This document shows positions 1 to 11,249 of a DNA stretch of 64,000 nt, piece after piece. The notes under the pieces were generated by a model. That model searched no databases, was not told the origin of the DNA, and saw only the letters and a program-made list of their open reading frames with translations. Position 1 is the stretch's first letter; each line of letters opens with the position of its first letter. Where the stretch lies: contig JAHBBC010000016.1 in assembly GCA_019915015.1 (NCBI GenBank), positions 930,001 to 994,000 on the forward strand. Direction: 5' to 3'. This DNA is from Auriscalpium vulgare (taxonomy: Eukaryota > Basidiomycota > Agaricomycetes > Russulales > Auriscalpiaceae). The translations under genes and the position numbers were made by a program.

Positions 1-1020
1 TCATAGACGAGCAAGCGCTTGAAAAGGAGAAGTGTGAAGAGGACCGTCTGGCAGAGGCTGAGAAACCTGGTCAGTACTGCTGAGTTCCGGATCCGCCAGC
101 TGTCCAACTGACAGCTCCTGATAGGCATTGAAGCTGTGCTCCAGGAACTTCGAGAGGAGAACGCCAAATTGCGTGAATTGTTCCAGCAGTTCCAAGACAG
201 TAAGTTTGCCGAGCGTATCACCGGCATACGCTAATCCCCGCCCAGCTTGGACAGCAGACAACAATAGGCAGCACGAAGAATTGCTCGAGACCATCAGGAC
301 CACCGCTAACGAACGGATTCCTTTCAATGTGCAAGGTGTAAGTCCTCATCTTGATATATTCGTGTGCTCGCTCATCATTCGGCTCCCAGTACTTGGACGA
401 GTTCAGCAAGTCCCTTGCTGCCGAAGTCCGCATGCTGCTTGGAGAGGTTGGAAAGCTCCGTGAGGAGAAACGTGCCATAGAACAGTATGCTTTCTTTCAC
501 ACTGTCTGCTTCAAATCGCTTATCTTCCTTGCAGCGAAATGGGTATGCTCCTGATCTTGCGCAGCAAGTACGGACCAGGTGGCGAATTCGAGCCGGACTG
601 GAAGCCGCCCACTACTTTCGCGCCGCAACCACAGCCAGAGGCAGGCCCTCCTGATGCTCCTCCTCCACCGCCAGAGCCCGCGCGCCCCGCGTGGCGGACA
701 CTGCCTACTCGAGGTGGTCGACGCACGCGCAAGAAGTCGGAAGTGCCGCCTCCTGGACCGGTCGTGGAAGCGCAGCATCTTGACCCGCGTGTCGACCCGC
801 GTTTCGCTCAAGGACAGGTACCTCCGCGCGCTGGCTCGTGGGCGACCTGGCTACGTACGTGGTATTTTCTTGCGACAGTAAAGTTTCCTGACCTTGGCCT
901 TTCACAGCGGATCCCAATGTCGAATACACCCCGCCGCCGAGTGTTCCCGTTACCTTGCTGGCCCCTGAGGCTCCAGCTGTTGGTTTATTCGGTCCACGTT
1001 CGCCTCGCGATTCACAATAA
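1..1020 (+). CDS. Coiled-coil protein with proline-rich C-terminus, 5' partial
   Basis: Function unknown. The gene enters from the left edge, so its start is missing. Exons read as about 3-69, 125-199, 246-337, 390-485, 536-854 and 908-1020, ending in TAA. All five introns are 50-55 nt with GT-AG ends, and the frame stays open across every junction. The N-terminal part is rich in Glu, Lys, Arg and Leu, with heptad-like stretches such as LQELREENAKLRELFQQF and EVRMLLGEVGKLREEKRAI, so it should form a coiled coil. After the segment SKYGPGGEFEPDW it becomes Pro-rich with a basic patch (TRGGRRTRKK). From general knowledge, similar coiled-coil hypothetical proteins are common in Agaricomycetes. 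I cannot name a role. The exon model is fairly secure; the function is not. Confidence 0.62.
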
Positions 1021-1446
1021 TTCACGCACTTGATCTCTTGCACGACTTGCTTTCACGATTAATTTTATTCACTCCTCTTGCGCATCATCTGTCGACGTAT
1101 ATGTTTAGTATCTGTTACATGCAGCTGTTCTTTGTATGCTCTATATTGCTCCACGAATCGATATGCTCTTTCCCTGCCAAATGTTTGCGAAAGCCGGAGT
1201 CCCGGGCCGGGCCGGGCCGCAAGTGCGCGCAATCGTCACGTCGGCCCAAGTAGGCCAACTTTGAAGTTGTCCTAGTAGTCGACGAGTCCGAGCTCTGCAT
1301 CTGAGCTGCCTTCGCCATTCGGACCTCAAACTCGCTCCCAGCACTCACGCGCTGCAGTACTAGTGCGACTGGCCTTGTAGGGCCCCGACTGCAGTCTCGT
1401 TCACTGCGCTCTCGCGATCTTGCAAGCACTCTCTTGACCTCTAGGA

Positions 1447-4400
1447 ATGGGAAATACGCAGTCAGGGTATCCATTGACGCGTACGGCAGGAGCACTGGAC
1501 TCGTTCGTTGCGGAGTTGGGCCCAGATATCGTATACGAGAAGAGGTGCGCCTCACCTAGGCTTCTAACACTCAGCGATTCACGAACAGTCCTATAGCCTA
1601 GGTTCGTCACGCTTTCTCAAGACAGTCCGATGTCGACACAGAAATGGGTACCTCGTCGCTAAGATGTACATCAAGCCGGACCCAGGGATGAGTCTGCGGA
1701 AGTATCAAAGGCGTTTGAAGAGTGCGTCTCCGTCTCCTGTAGTAAGCTCTTTCTGACGAGCTGCCATTCGCAGTCGAACGCGAGGCCCTCATCGACATAC
1801 CCAATGTGTACAGCTACCAGACATTTGTGGAGACTGAGAAAGCAGGGTACTTGATTCGTCAATGGGTGGCAAGCAACTTGTACGACCGCATCAGGTGCGT
1901 CGCAAGTTACCTTGGCTGCCCACAGCTGACTGACTGTCTTCAGCACTCGTCCGTTTCTGAGCCCTGTTGAGAAGAAATGGATCGCTTTTCAGCTCCTGAC
2001 GGCTCTGCGCGATGCCCGCATTCATAAGGTAGCGCACGGTGATATCAAGGCCGAGAACATCCTCGTGACGTCCTGGAACTGGGTGTACCTCTCCGATTTT
2101 GCGTCGCACAAACCTACGTATTTGCCTCTCGATGACCCCACCGACTTTTCCTTCTACTTCGACACGTCTGGCCGCCGAACGTGCTACGTCGCGCCGGAGC
2201 GCTTCTACGCCGAGGGTGCCCGTCCGGAGGTTGCAGGCAGGCGCGATAGCATGTCCTCAGATGGTGATGGGAAGAAGGATGCGCGCGTGACAGAGGCAAT
2301 GGACGTATTCAGTGCAGGATGTGTGATAGCTGAGCTCTTCCGAGAAGGCGCGCCGCTGTTTACGCTCAGTCAGCTATTCAAGTACAGGGAAGGCGAACTT
2401 TCCATTGATGGCTTACTGTCATCTATCGATGACGCTGGCGTCCGCGTGAGTCTTTTGCATTCGGTTGGCTTCAGGACTGTCTTCATCCTCTATCAGGACC
2501 TCATCAAAGAGATGACGGCTTTGGACCCCGCCGAACGTCCGACATTTGATACACTGCTGCACAATACCCGCGGTACCGTCTTCCCAGAGGTTTTCTACTC
2601 CTTTTTACATGGCTACGTCGCGTCCATCAACGAGCTGCCGTCTTCGTCTCCATTTGCGGCGTCCTCCGTCGGTGCGCCAAGCGCCACCCCAACCGTATCG
2701 ACTGCCACCAATACCACGCCTAGCACGATCAAGGACGCAGGAACTCCCACCATCCCGCCTGTGATGGAAGGTAGCCCAGGAGGCCATGCGTTGCCGAGCG
2801 ACGCCGACCACAGGATGGAAAGGATCTGGGCTGACTATGAGAGTGTTGAGCCTTATCTAGTCGAGGATACATGCGAGGCAACAGTCATGGACGTAAGGGT
2901 GGACTACGCCCCCCCAGAACCAACCTCCAGGCCATTTCATGTCCGTGTGTTCATTTCATTTCTTAGTGAGCCCTCTCAGACCTGTCTTTTACAGGACGTA
3001 CTCCCCGTAGAGTTGTACGTACCCAACCGAGATTCGAAGCTCATGCGAGCTTTCCCCTCAAGGCGGCGCGCAGCGACAGAAGGTAATCTGTTCCGAACCC
3101 TCCATTGGCATGCTTACTGATTCCTCCAGACGGTCCTGCCCTCATCATTCTGGCCCTGGCAAGTGCAAACATTAGAAACTGCGCGCAACCCTCGAGCAAG
3201 CTGCGTGCACTAGACGTGTTGCTCGCACTTGCTGTGCACATCACCGATGAAGCCAAACTTGACCGGATGGTCCCGTACATCGTTGACTTGCTACATGACG
3301 ACGCCGCAGCAGTCCGCGCAGCCGCGCTTAGGACGTTAATGCAAGTGGTTAGTCCTGTCGCTTCCTGCTAGCCATGACAGTGGGGCGTTGTCTGATGTGA
3401 AGATATTCTCAGTTGATGCTGGTTGTTGTGATCACGCCATCGAACGCATCGATCTTCCCCGAGTATATCATACCGAATATTCAGCCTCTCGTCCAGGATC
3501 AAGAAGTGTCCGTGCGGTGCATGTACGCGCAGTGTATTGTGCCTCTTGCCGACACTGCCGTCCGTTACCTCGAGATGGGGCAGGCCCTCAAAGCGCACGG
3601 TACATTCAAACTAGCTGCCGATGTTGTCGAGTATGACGAAGCCCATTTCGAGGTTCGCCAATTTCTTTGTCGATGAATTTAAAGCACACCATCTGATCCA
3701 GTGTCTAGGTTTCGTACGACGCTGCCCTTCAGGATCTGCAGAATTCTGTCCAGGAACATCTGACGACGCTTCTCGTCGACTCATCAAGCGTCGTCAAACG
3801 CGCTGTTCTCCACGACATTTCGGCCTTGTGCATATTCTTGGGCCGGCAGCGCACAAACGATGTCCTATTGAGTCACATGATCACCTACCTGAATGACCGC
3901 GACTGGCTGCTGCGATGGTCTTTTTTCGATGCCATCGTCGACGTCGCCGCATGTGCGGGTGGACGTAGCTTGGAAGAGTATATCCTACCGCTCATGATAC
4001 AGTCGTTGTCAGGTGGGTCGCATCAGCCGTACGAACAGGTCTCTCTTGCTGATCTGTGGCCTATAGACGTGGAAGAGAGCGTCGTGGCCCGCGTGCTGTC
4101 CTCGTTGACCAACTTGTGCGAGCTTGGATTATTCCAAAAGATGAGGATATGGGAGCTCATGAGCGCGACGTTGGGCTTTTTGTATCATCCAAACGCGTGG
4201 ATACGGCAAGGTATGCATATTTCATCATCGCGCGACAGACGGTCTGACATTGGAGGCAGGTGCTGCCGCTTTCATCGCTGCTGCCGCGAAGCATCTTCCG
4301 TCGAGCGACGTATGGGCCATATTATACCCATCTCTGCGCCATTTTCTGCGCTCTGACGTGCGCGAAATTTCCGAAATGACACTGCTGACCGCGATGAAAC

Positions 4401-7306
4401 CACCTGTAAGCCAACGGCTTCCTGTCTCTGACGTGCTAGAGTTGACGTAGTTTCTCTCAGCTGTCGAGACAGGTTTTCGATGCGGCTGTGCAATGGGCGA
4501 TGAAAGCCGACAAGACGCAATTCTGGAGAACGCATCGCAGAACAGTGACGAAGGTCGACTCTCCACAGAGCAGCGTCGTTGCGATGCGGAAGACGGCTGC
4601 GACGGCTCGGAATAAGTCAGAAGAGTGAGCTTCTCAGTGATGAGTGTGGACGGGGGTGCTCACTGCCTCTCAGAGACGAAGTGCAGCTCACCAAACTGCG
4701 GCAACTTGGCATGACGGGTACAGAGGAAGCCAAGCTAATGGCGATGCGAGACTACATCCTAAAACTTGCCAATGCGATCTCAAGGTCGGTACTTCGAACA
4801 GGCATAGCTTTCCTACAAGTGATCAATATTTGCCGCCTAGTTTTATTATGCGATTACGGCTAGAAGACGAGGCGGAGCTGCTCAAAACCACAAATGACGT
4901 TGAGCTACAGAAGCTGAAGGTCGTGCCGCAGACGGTGTTCTTGAAAACTCGAGCATCGGATGTCGCGTCACGTTCTTCCCGAGCCGTGTCATCCTCTCGC
5001 CGCTCAACAATGGAATTCGCCCGATCGCCGTTATTAGATACACCTCGAATGTCGCGACCAGGCAGTGTCAACGATTTTGCGCCCGGCGCGCCATTCGAGG
5101 ACCTCCGCCGTCGACTCACTGCCATCAACGGCTCAGGCACTTCCCTCCCTTCCGCGATTCGGGACACGCCACGCATAACTTCCGTGGCCGCGCAGAGTCC
5201 GACTCTACCTACCGGCCCTAGTATGGACGACCTGCCACCCGTGTTTGACAGACCGGGCAGCCCGGCGGATTCCGTATTCTCGAATCCCAACATGCCGGTT
5301 AATCGTGCTATGCAGCGCTTCCAGGTCGGCAGCACCGACAGTCAGAAAGCTGCGCCTGCTGTTGGATCATCGAGGGCGAATGCTACTGGACTCCTGGAGG
5401 CGACTTCCAAGATGCGCTCTGAGGGGTCGCCAGAGCGATCGGGAAGGACATCTCCGGTGTCTGTAGCAGGTACCGTGCGTGGACAGCAATTACGCCGCCC
5501 ACCGTCTCTGTTGCCCATCTCGACCTACGGTGAGCGTGGCCACGAACTGTCACGAGTGGGGCTGATCTAGTCTTTTAGATGGCCAGGAAGCTGGTGTGAA
5601 CAATCTACTGGAGCATCTGTATCTTGACAGCAACCGCGAGTACCAGCAAGATTTTGGTCCGAAAGTTCACGAAGGTCCTGTCCGCCGCCGCAACGCCGTC
5701 AGGCACAGCTTCGCTCCACGGGACGGCACCCTGCGGCGACCGGAAGCCACTCTCGTCGCTCATCTTGCGTCGCACTCCGATGCTGTTACAGGACTCGCTG
5801 TGTCGCCCGATCATATGTTCTTTGTCTCCGCCTCGGACGACAAGACCGTCAAGGTCTGGGACACCGCGCGACTAGAACGAAACGTCACAAGCAAGCCGCG
5901 GTACTCCTATACACAGCACCATTCACAGGTCAAGAGCGTCTGCATGCTGGAAGGCGTGCACTGTTTTGCGAGTGCTGCTGAGGACGGCAGTCTGCATGTC
6001 GTTCGTGTGCAGGTCAGCCAGAGCGGCGCGCTGCCCAAATACGGGAAGGTGCACTCTGTGAGAGAGCATCGTGTGGACAGGCCCGGGGAGTACATCACTT
6101 GCATGGCCCATTTCAACACCGGTAGGCTGCCTGCTGCATCTTGGGAGTCTTGTAGATTTACAGAGCGCTTGTTCCAGATTCGGCGTCTAACCTCGTGTAC
6201 GCAACTACCCATTCGGCCATATCCATCCTGGATCTGCGTACCATGCGGACACTACAGACGATGGAACACCCGAATCATTCCGGGCCCATCACGGCATTGT
6301 GTTTGGATCGGAAACGCACCTGGGTGGTCACTGGCACCGCGTCTGGAGTCCTGACACTGTGGGACATACGCTTTGGGCTGTTGCTCAAAACGTGGAAAAT
6401 TAGCGCGGCTGCGAACGGGCGATCACCACGAATCTACCAATGTGTTGTCCACCCTAACCGAGGCAAAGGCCGGTGGATCATGGTCACAATCGAAGCCACC
6501 CGGTCCACATCGGAGACCGTCCCGACGACTTTGGTTGAAGTTTGGGATCTGGAGACGACTCTACTTGTTGAGACGTATGGCACGCGGACTGTTTCGAAAC
6601 CCTCGGCAGCAGTGGACGAGCCGCGGGAGATGTCCGGGGGCAGCCCGGAGCCGAGCGCAGCGTCGGCGATCGCAGCCCTAGTGCGTGCAAGGCAGCAGGG
6701 AGCGGGCTCGGGCATGTCGCGCCGGTCATCGTCAGAGGCATCGGCCAGGGAGCCTCTGCTAACTGGGCCTTCTCTGGACATGCGCGCAATTCTCGTCGGC
6801 CACGAGTTCGGGGGTCATTCGACCACGCATCGATCGGCGGGGTCGACGTTGAATGCGGACGGGCAGTCTACTGGTGGCCGTGGATTCATGGTCAGCGGCT
6901 CAGAAGACCGAAAGCTCAGGCTGTGGGACTTGGCCAGGGTGGATCGTACGACGGTGCTTAGTGGCATGGAGTCGGAAGGCGACCGGCCAACGTATAGGTA
7001 TGGACGCAGGAATCTTTTGAGGGCATCTCCGGCTGACTGGTATTCATTAGTACGATCGCCTTTTCAAACGCGTCCACAACGACTCACGTAGAGACCTGGG
7101 TGAACTCTGCGCAGCAAAGCAGCCAACAGAATCGGCCGGCGCAGAGAATGGCCTTACTGAACGGCAGCCAACAGAATCTCCTCAAACCGCATCAAGATAC
7201 AATCACAGCATTGGCGTGCATTGATTCGCCGTTCCGTGGAGGGCTTGTGAGCGCGGACCGTGCTGGAGTCATCAAGGTATGGCGGGTCGACGGGGCGGAT
7301 CTATGA
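1447..7306 (+). CDS. VPS15: VPS15, regulatory kinase/scaffold of the class III PI3-kinase complex
   Basis: VPS15 anchors the PI3-kinase VPS34 to endosomal and autophagic membranes. Seventeen exons (first 1447-1544, then 1597-1721, 1774-1894, 1944-2445, 2497-2940 and so on, last 7051-7306) sum to 5010 nt, or 1669 residues plus stop. The start MGNTQS fits N-myristoylation, as known for the family. The N-terminal kinase-like domain has SLGSSRFLK, the catalytic-loop variant HGDIKAEN (near residue 146) and DFA in place of DFG (near 166). Both variants are typical of VPS15. A HEAT-repeat region follows, for example ITPSNASIFPEYIIP and CELGLFQKMRIWELM. WD40 repeats fill the last ~500 residues (DKTVKVWD, SGVLTLWD, DRKLRLWD). 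The three-part architecture is diagnostic. The middle (exon 14) is Ser/Pro-rich and probably disordered. The ThrRS gene follows on the same strand after about 200 bp. Confidence 0.95.
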
Positions 7307-7512
7307 GACATAATCATCGTCGGGAATAATGTAGCCATATGTCATTGTAGCCCTCGTACATACATATAGATCAAAAAGTAATCTTTTGACATAAGTACTC
7401 GGCTAGATCTTCTGCGCGAAAAATTGAACGCGTTTGTTGCCGTCGACGAGCGCGAGCACGGCAATTGCCGCGAGCAACAGCGCAAGTGACTCGGAAGGCG
7501 ATCGCAGGCTGT

Positions 7513-7626
7513 ATGCAGCACAGGCTGCTAAATCGATTGCAGCCCTTGCTACGGACGCGGACTCTTCTTGTGCGCTGGCATCCCCCCGCTCACATCTCTC
7601 GTCTCGCTCGCTCTTGCTCATCAGCG
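7513..7626 (+). other. Candidate mitochondrial targeting extension of ThrRS
   Basis: These 114 nt are in frame with the ThrRS start at 7627 and contain no stop. They encode 38 residues with seven Arg, two His and many Leu but no acidic residue, beginning [16 protein letters not shown]. That composition fits an amphipathic presequence. A TTG-initiated extension back to 7465 would also stay open. Whether the region is translated cannot be told from sequence alone. Confidence 0.55.
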
Positions 7627-10600
7627 ATGGCACACCCAGTCGCGTCCACCTCTCACCCCGCAGAGCTCCCTGCGCTCGAAGCCCAGCATGCCGATCTCGC
7701 TAAAGGGCCGTCCGAGAAGAAGCCCAAAGAGAAAAAGAGCAAGCCCGAGGCTACTGGCTCACAGTTCCCGCTGGAGGTGTGTTCATGAGACTTGTCTGCT
7801 TCGTGTCCTGCACGCATTAATACACATCTGCATCCTAGTTACAACCTAAACCAGAGTTTTTCGACCATCGCATCCGGATGTTTGAAGAACTGAAGACCAA
7901 GTATGATGAGTTCGCAAAAGGTGTGTTACTGGCACCATACGCCGCACGTAGCAGCTGACAGCGTCCTTCAGCGCAACCTCGTGAGGAGATCACCGTCACG
8001 CTGCCGGACGGCTCTGAGAGGAAGGCCACTAGCTGGCAAACCAGCCCTATGGACGTCGCGAAGGAAATCTCCAAGAGCTTGTCAGAGCGACTAGTCATTG
8101 CCAAGGTGCGCACACTCTTGATTGCACTGTGCTCAGTCTTATGCATCACGTCGATAACAGGTAGATGGGAGTTTGTGGGACTTAGAAAGACCTCTGGAGG
8201 TATCTTGCAAGTTGGAGTTGCTTGACTTTGAGCACGCAGAAGGTATGTTGCGTGTCCCATTAAACTAACTAGCTTGTCACTGACAAACGGCTGCGTCGCA
8301 GGCAAAAAGGTCTTTTGGCACTCGTCCGCACATGTCCTAGGCGAAGCCGCAGAACGCCATTATGGCTGTCACCTCTGCCTCGGTCCTCCCACCGATGACG
8401 GGTTCTTCTACGAGATGGCGATCGAGGACAGGTGAGGCGCCGACTGCCTACACCGACTGCTTCGAGCTAATGGCATAAACACAGGCCCGTCTCGCTCACC
8501 GACTACCCGGCACTGGAGAAGGTTGCAGAGAGCGCGGTGAAGGATAAGCAAAAGTTTGAACGCTTGGTGGTATCTAAAGAAGATCTTCTGAAGATGTTTC
8601 ACGTAAGTTTCCCACATAGGCTGTTCTACCGTGGCGAACCCTGAATTCCCCCCCTTGGGCGATATAGTACAACAAATACAAGAAATACCTCATCGAGACC
8701 AAGGTGCCAGATGGAACCTCCACCACCGTGTACCGGTGCGGTCCCATGATCGATCTCTGCGTCGGGCCGCACATCCCACATACGGGTAAGATCAAAGCAT
8801 TCATGATCACGAAGGTATCTGAGTTTCGCACCAATTATCTTGTATCTATTCTGAGTTGCATCCTCGTCAGAACTCTGCGTCGTACTTCTTGGGAGATGCT
8901 ACGAACGATTCGCTGCAACGCATTTACGGGATCTCTTTCCCGGACAAGAAGCAACTCACTGAGTACAAGGCGTTCCTGGCGGAGGCAGCCAAACGAGATC
9001 ATCGCAAGATCGGCAAAGCAAGTCCTGCGTTTTGAAGCGTTTTATTTCGCATTGACCGTGTGCAGGAGCAAGAACTGTTCTTCTTCAACGATCTGAGTCC
9101 AGGAAGTGCCTTCTGGCTCCCGCACGGAACCCGCATCTACAATACCCTTGTAGAAATGATGCGTGTACGTAGCGTATTGCACCCGTCCTATATCCGGATC
9201 TGAGCTACCTCTAGGGCGAGTACTCCAGACGTGGCTATCAAGAAGGTGAATCCTGCCGACATCGTCTTCTCTCGTATCTGACACGGCCTTCTCAGTCATC
9301 TCACCCAACATGTACAACGCCAAGCTATGGGAAACCTCGGGACACTGGCAAAACTACAAGGACGACATGTTCACGCTTGACGTTGAGAAGGAGAAATGGG
9401 CGTTGAAGCCTATGAATTGCCCGGGTCACTGCCTAATCTTCGACTCGCGTGACCGCAGTTACAAGGAACTCCCAATCCGCATGGCAGAATTTGGTATCAT
9501 CCACCGAAACGAGGCGAGCGGCGCCTTGACCGGCCTTACCCGCGTGCGGCGGTTCGTGCAAGATGACACACATGTTTTCTGCATGCCTTCTCAAGTGGGT
9601 TTCTGATGTTATGTCTCTGTGGAGACTACGCCGACGATTATCATAGATTGAGGAGGAAATCAGCGCATTGTTCCATTTTATGCAGCACACGTATGGTATT
9701 TTCGGTTTCGACTTCAGCCTCGAGCTGTCCACCCGGCCAGAGAACTATCTAGGATCGATTGAAACGTGGGATGCTGCTGAAGCGGTACGTAGATGGATCA
9801 TCATCCACATGCATCTATTTTCCTCGTCTGACTCGGTCCGACCTTCTAGCAACTGAGCAAGGCGCTGGACCAGCACTATCCCGGCAAGTGGGAGCTCAAC
9901 CCCGGGGACGGCGCGTTCTACGGGCCCAAGATCGACATCACGATCCGCGACGCCCTGCGGCGCTCGTACCAGTGCGCGACCATCCAGCTCGACTTCCAGC
10001 TACCCGAGCGCTTCAACCTCAAGTACCGCTCTGCGGACGAGACCGCTAACGCTGACAAGCCGCCGAGCCGGCCCGTGATGATTCATCGCGCGATCCTCGG
10101 CAGTCTGGAGAGGTTCATAGCGATCATCACAGAGCACTTTGCTGGGAAATGGTGCGTCGCAGTCGGGCCCGAGTGCCGGACGAAGCAGCATCGGGCTAAC
10201 GAGGAACGTATCTGCAGGCCCTTCTGGATTTCACCGCGTCAAGTGCTCGTGATTCCTGTCGCCGCGCCCTATGTTCGTTCTCTTGCCGTTCTCTCTGCCT
10301 ACTCCGGGCAGCGCTGACCCTGGCCATGCGGGCACACGTTTCGACAGAAAGAGTACGCGTCCGAGATCGCGGGCAAGCTGTCCGAGCTCGGGCTCTTCGC
10401 CGACGTCGATAACGGCGAGAACACGCTGCCCAAGAAGATTCGAAACGGCGAGATCGCGCAGTACAATTTTATACTCGGTGCGTTGCGCGTCACCACATTG
10501 TTGTCAATACAAGTCGCATTGACAAAGCTACGCATTCATTTCTCCGTCGGGGGCCAATTTTCCAACGCTTATCCACGCGCACGTGACGAAATGACACATA

Positions 10601-10813
10601 ATTCCCACGGGTCCTCCCGCCTGCCGACACCAAAATTGTTCCGCCAATGCAGTCGTCGGGCAAGAAGAGCTCGACAGCCGCTCGGTGAACGTTCGCAACC
10701 GGGACGACGTGGGCTCGAAGGCCAAAACCGCGATGGTGCCCCTCGATGTCATCACCGATCAGCTGGTTCGCCTCAAGTCCTCGCGCAGCTTACAGAACAC
10801 GCTACCCGCGTAG
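7513..10813 (+). CDS. THS1: Threonyl-tRNA synthetase, possibly dual cytosolic/mitochondrial
   Basis: Charges tRNA-Thr with threonine. From the ATG at 7627, sixteen exons sum to 2205 nt (734 residues), close to the usual size of the fungal cytosolic enzyme. Order: short Lys-rich leader, TGS domain ([11 protein letters not shown]), editing domain ([10 protein letters not shown]), then the class II catalytic core with [20 protein letters not shown], motif 2 ([20 protein letters not shown]) and ARNQ..., the C-terminal anticodon-binding domain ([20 protein letters not shown]). An in-frame ATG at 7513 adds 38 residues rich in Arg and Leu with no Asp or Glu, a plausible mitochondrial presequence. 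The 7513 ATG has poor context and the 7627 ATG has G at -3 and +4, so leaky scanning could give two isoforms. The intron after exon 8 (9018-9065) begins with GC, not GT. The stop lies 436 bp from the convergent CstF-64 gene. Confidence 0.93.
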
Positions 10814-11249
10814 CCCCGGATGCAATTTTTGCCTGAACGCCCTATGCATTTGGCTGTGATACGAGTTTTGCAGGGTGTAGAGGCAGAACAGAAGAGCGTG
10901 TTAGAAACGAAATGAAAAAAATTTATGTGTTCGCCGATGCGCGGGATATACAACGTGACTGTAAATGGCGTCTTTTTGGGCCTGAAGATTGACCGAGCTA
11001 TGCATTTGCGAGCATGCGGCGTAACGTGAACAGCTTGCGTGGCGTGATGGTGGGTGCGGGGTTCCGGAACGGGTGAAGAGGCCAGGGCGGGGCGTGGCGG
11101 CGGCGTCCGCGCCGCACAATGACTCGGAAAATTGACGGCGGAAGTGCGCGGCTGGCTTCGCGCGTCGGACCCGTCGCCTACACGAGGCCGCCCAGCTGGT
11201 TTCTCTGTGCGGGGTAAGGCACGGCGTGCGCGAGTCACACAGAAGATCG
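10814..11249. other. Convergent intergenic region (ThrRS / CstF-64)
   Basis: No gene is seen here. The stretch holds the two 3' ends, including an A-rich stretch near 10914 (AATGAAAAAAATTTATG) that could serve 3'-end formation. Frames that stay open across it on the minus strand look like GC-driven noise. Confidence 0.5.
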
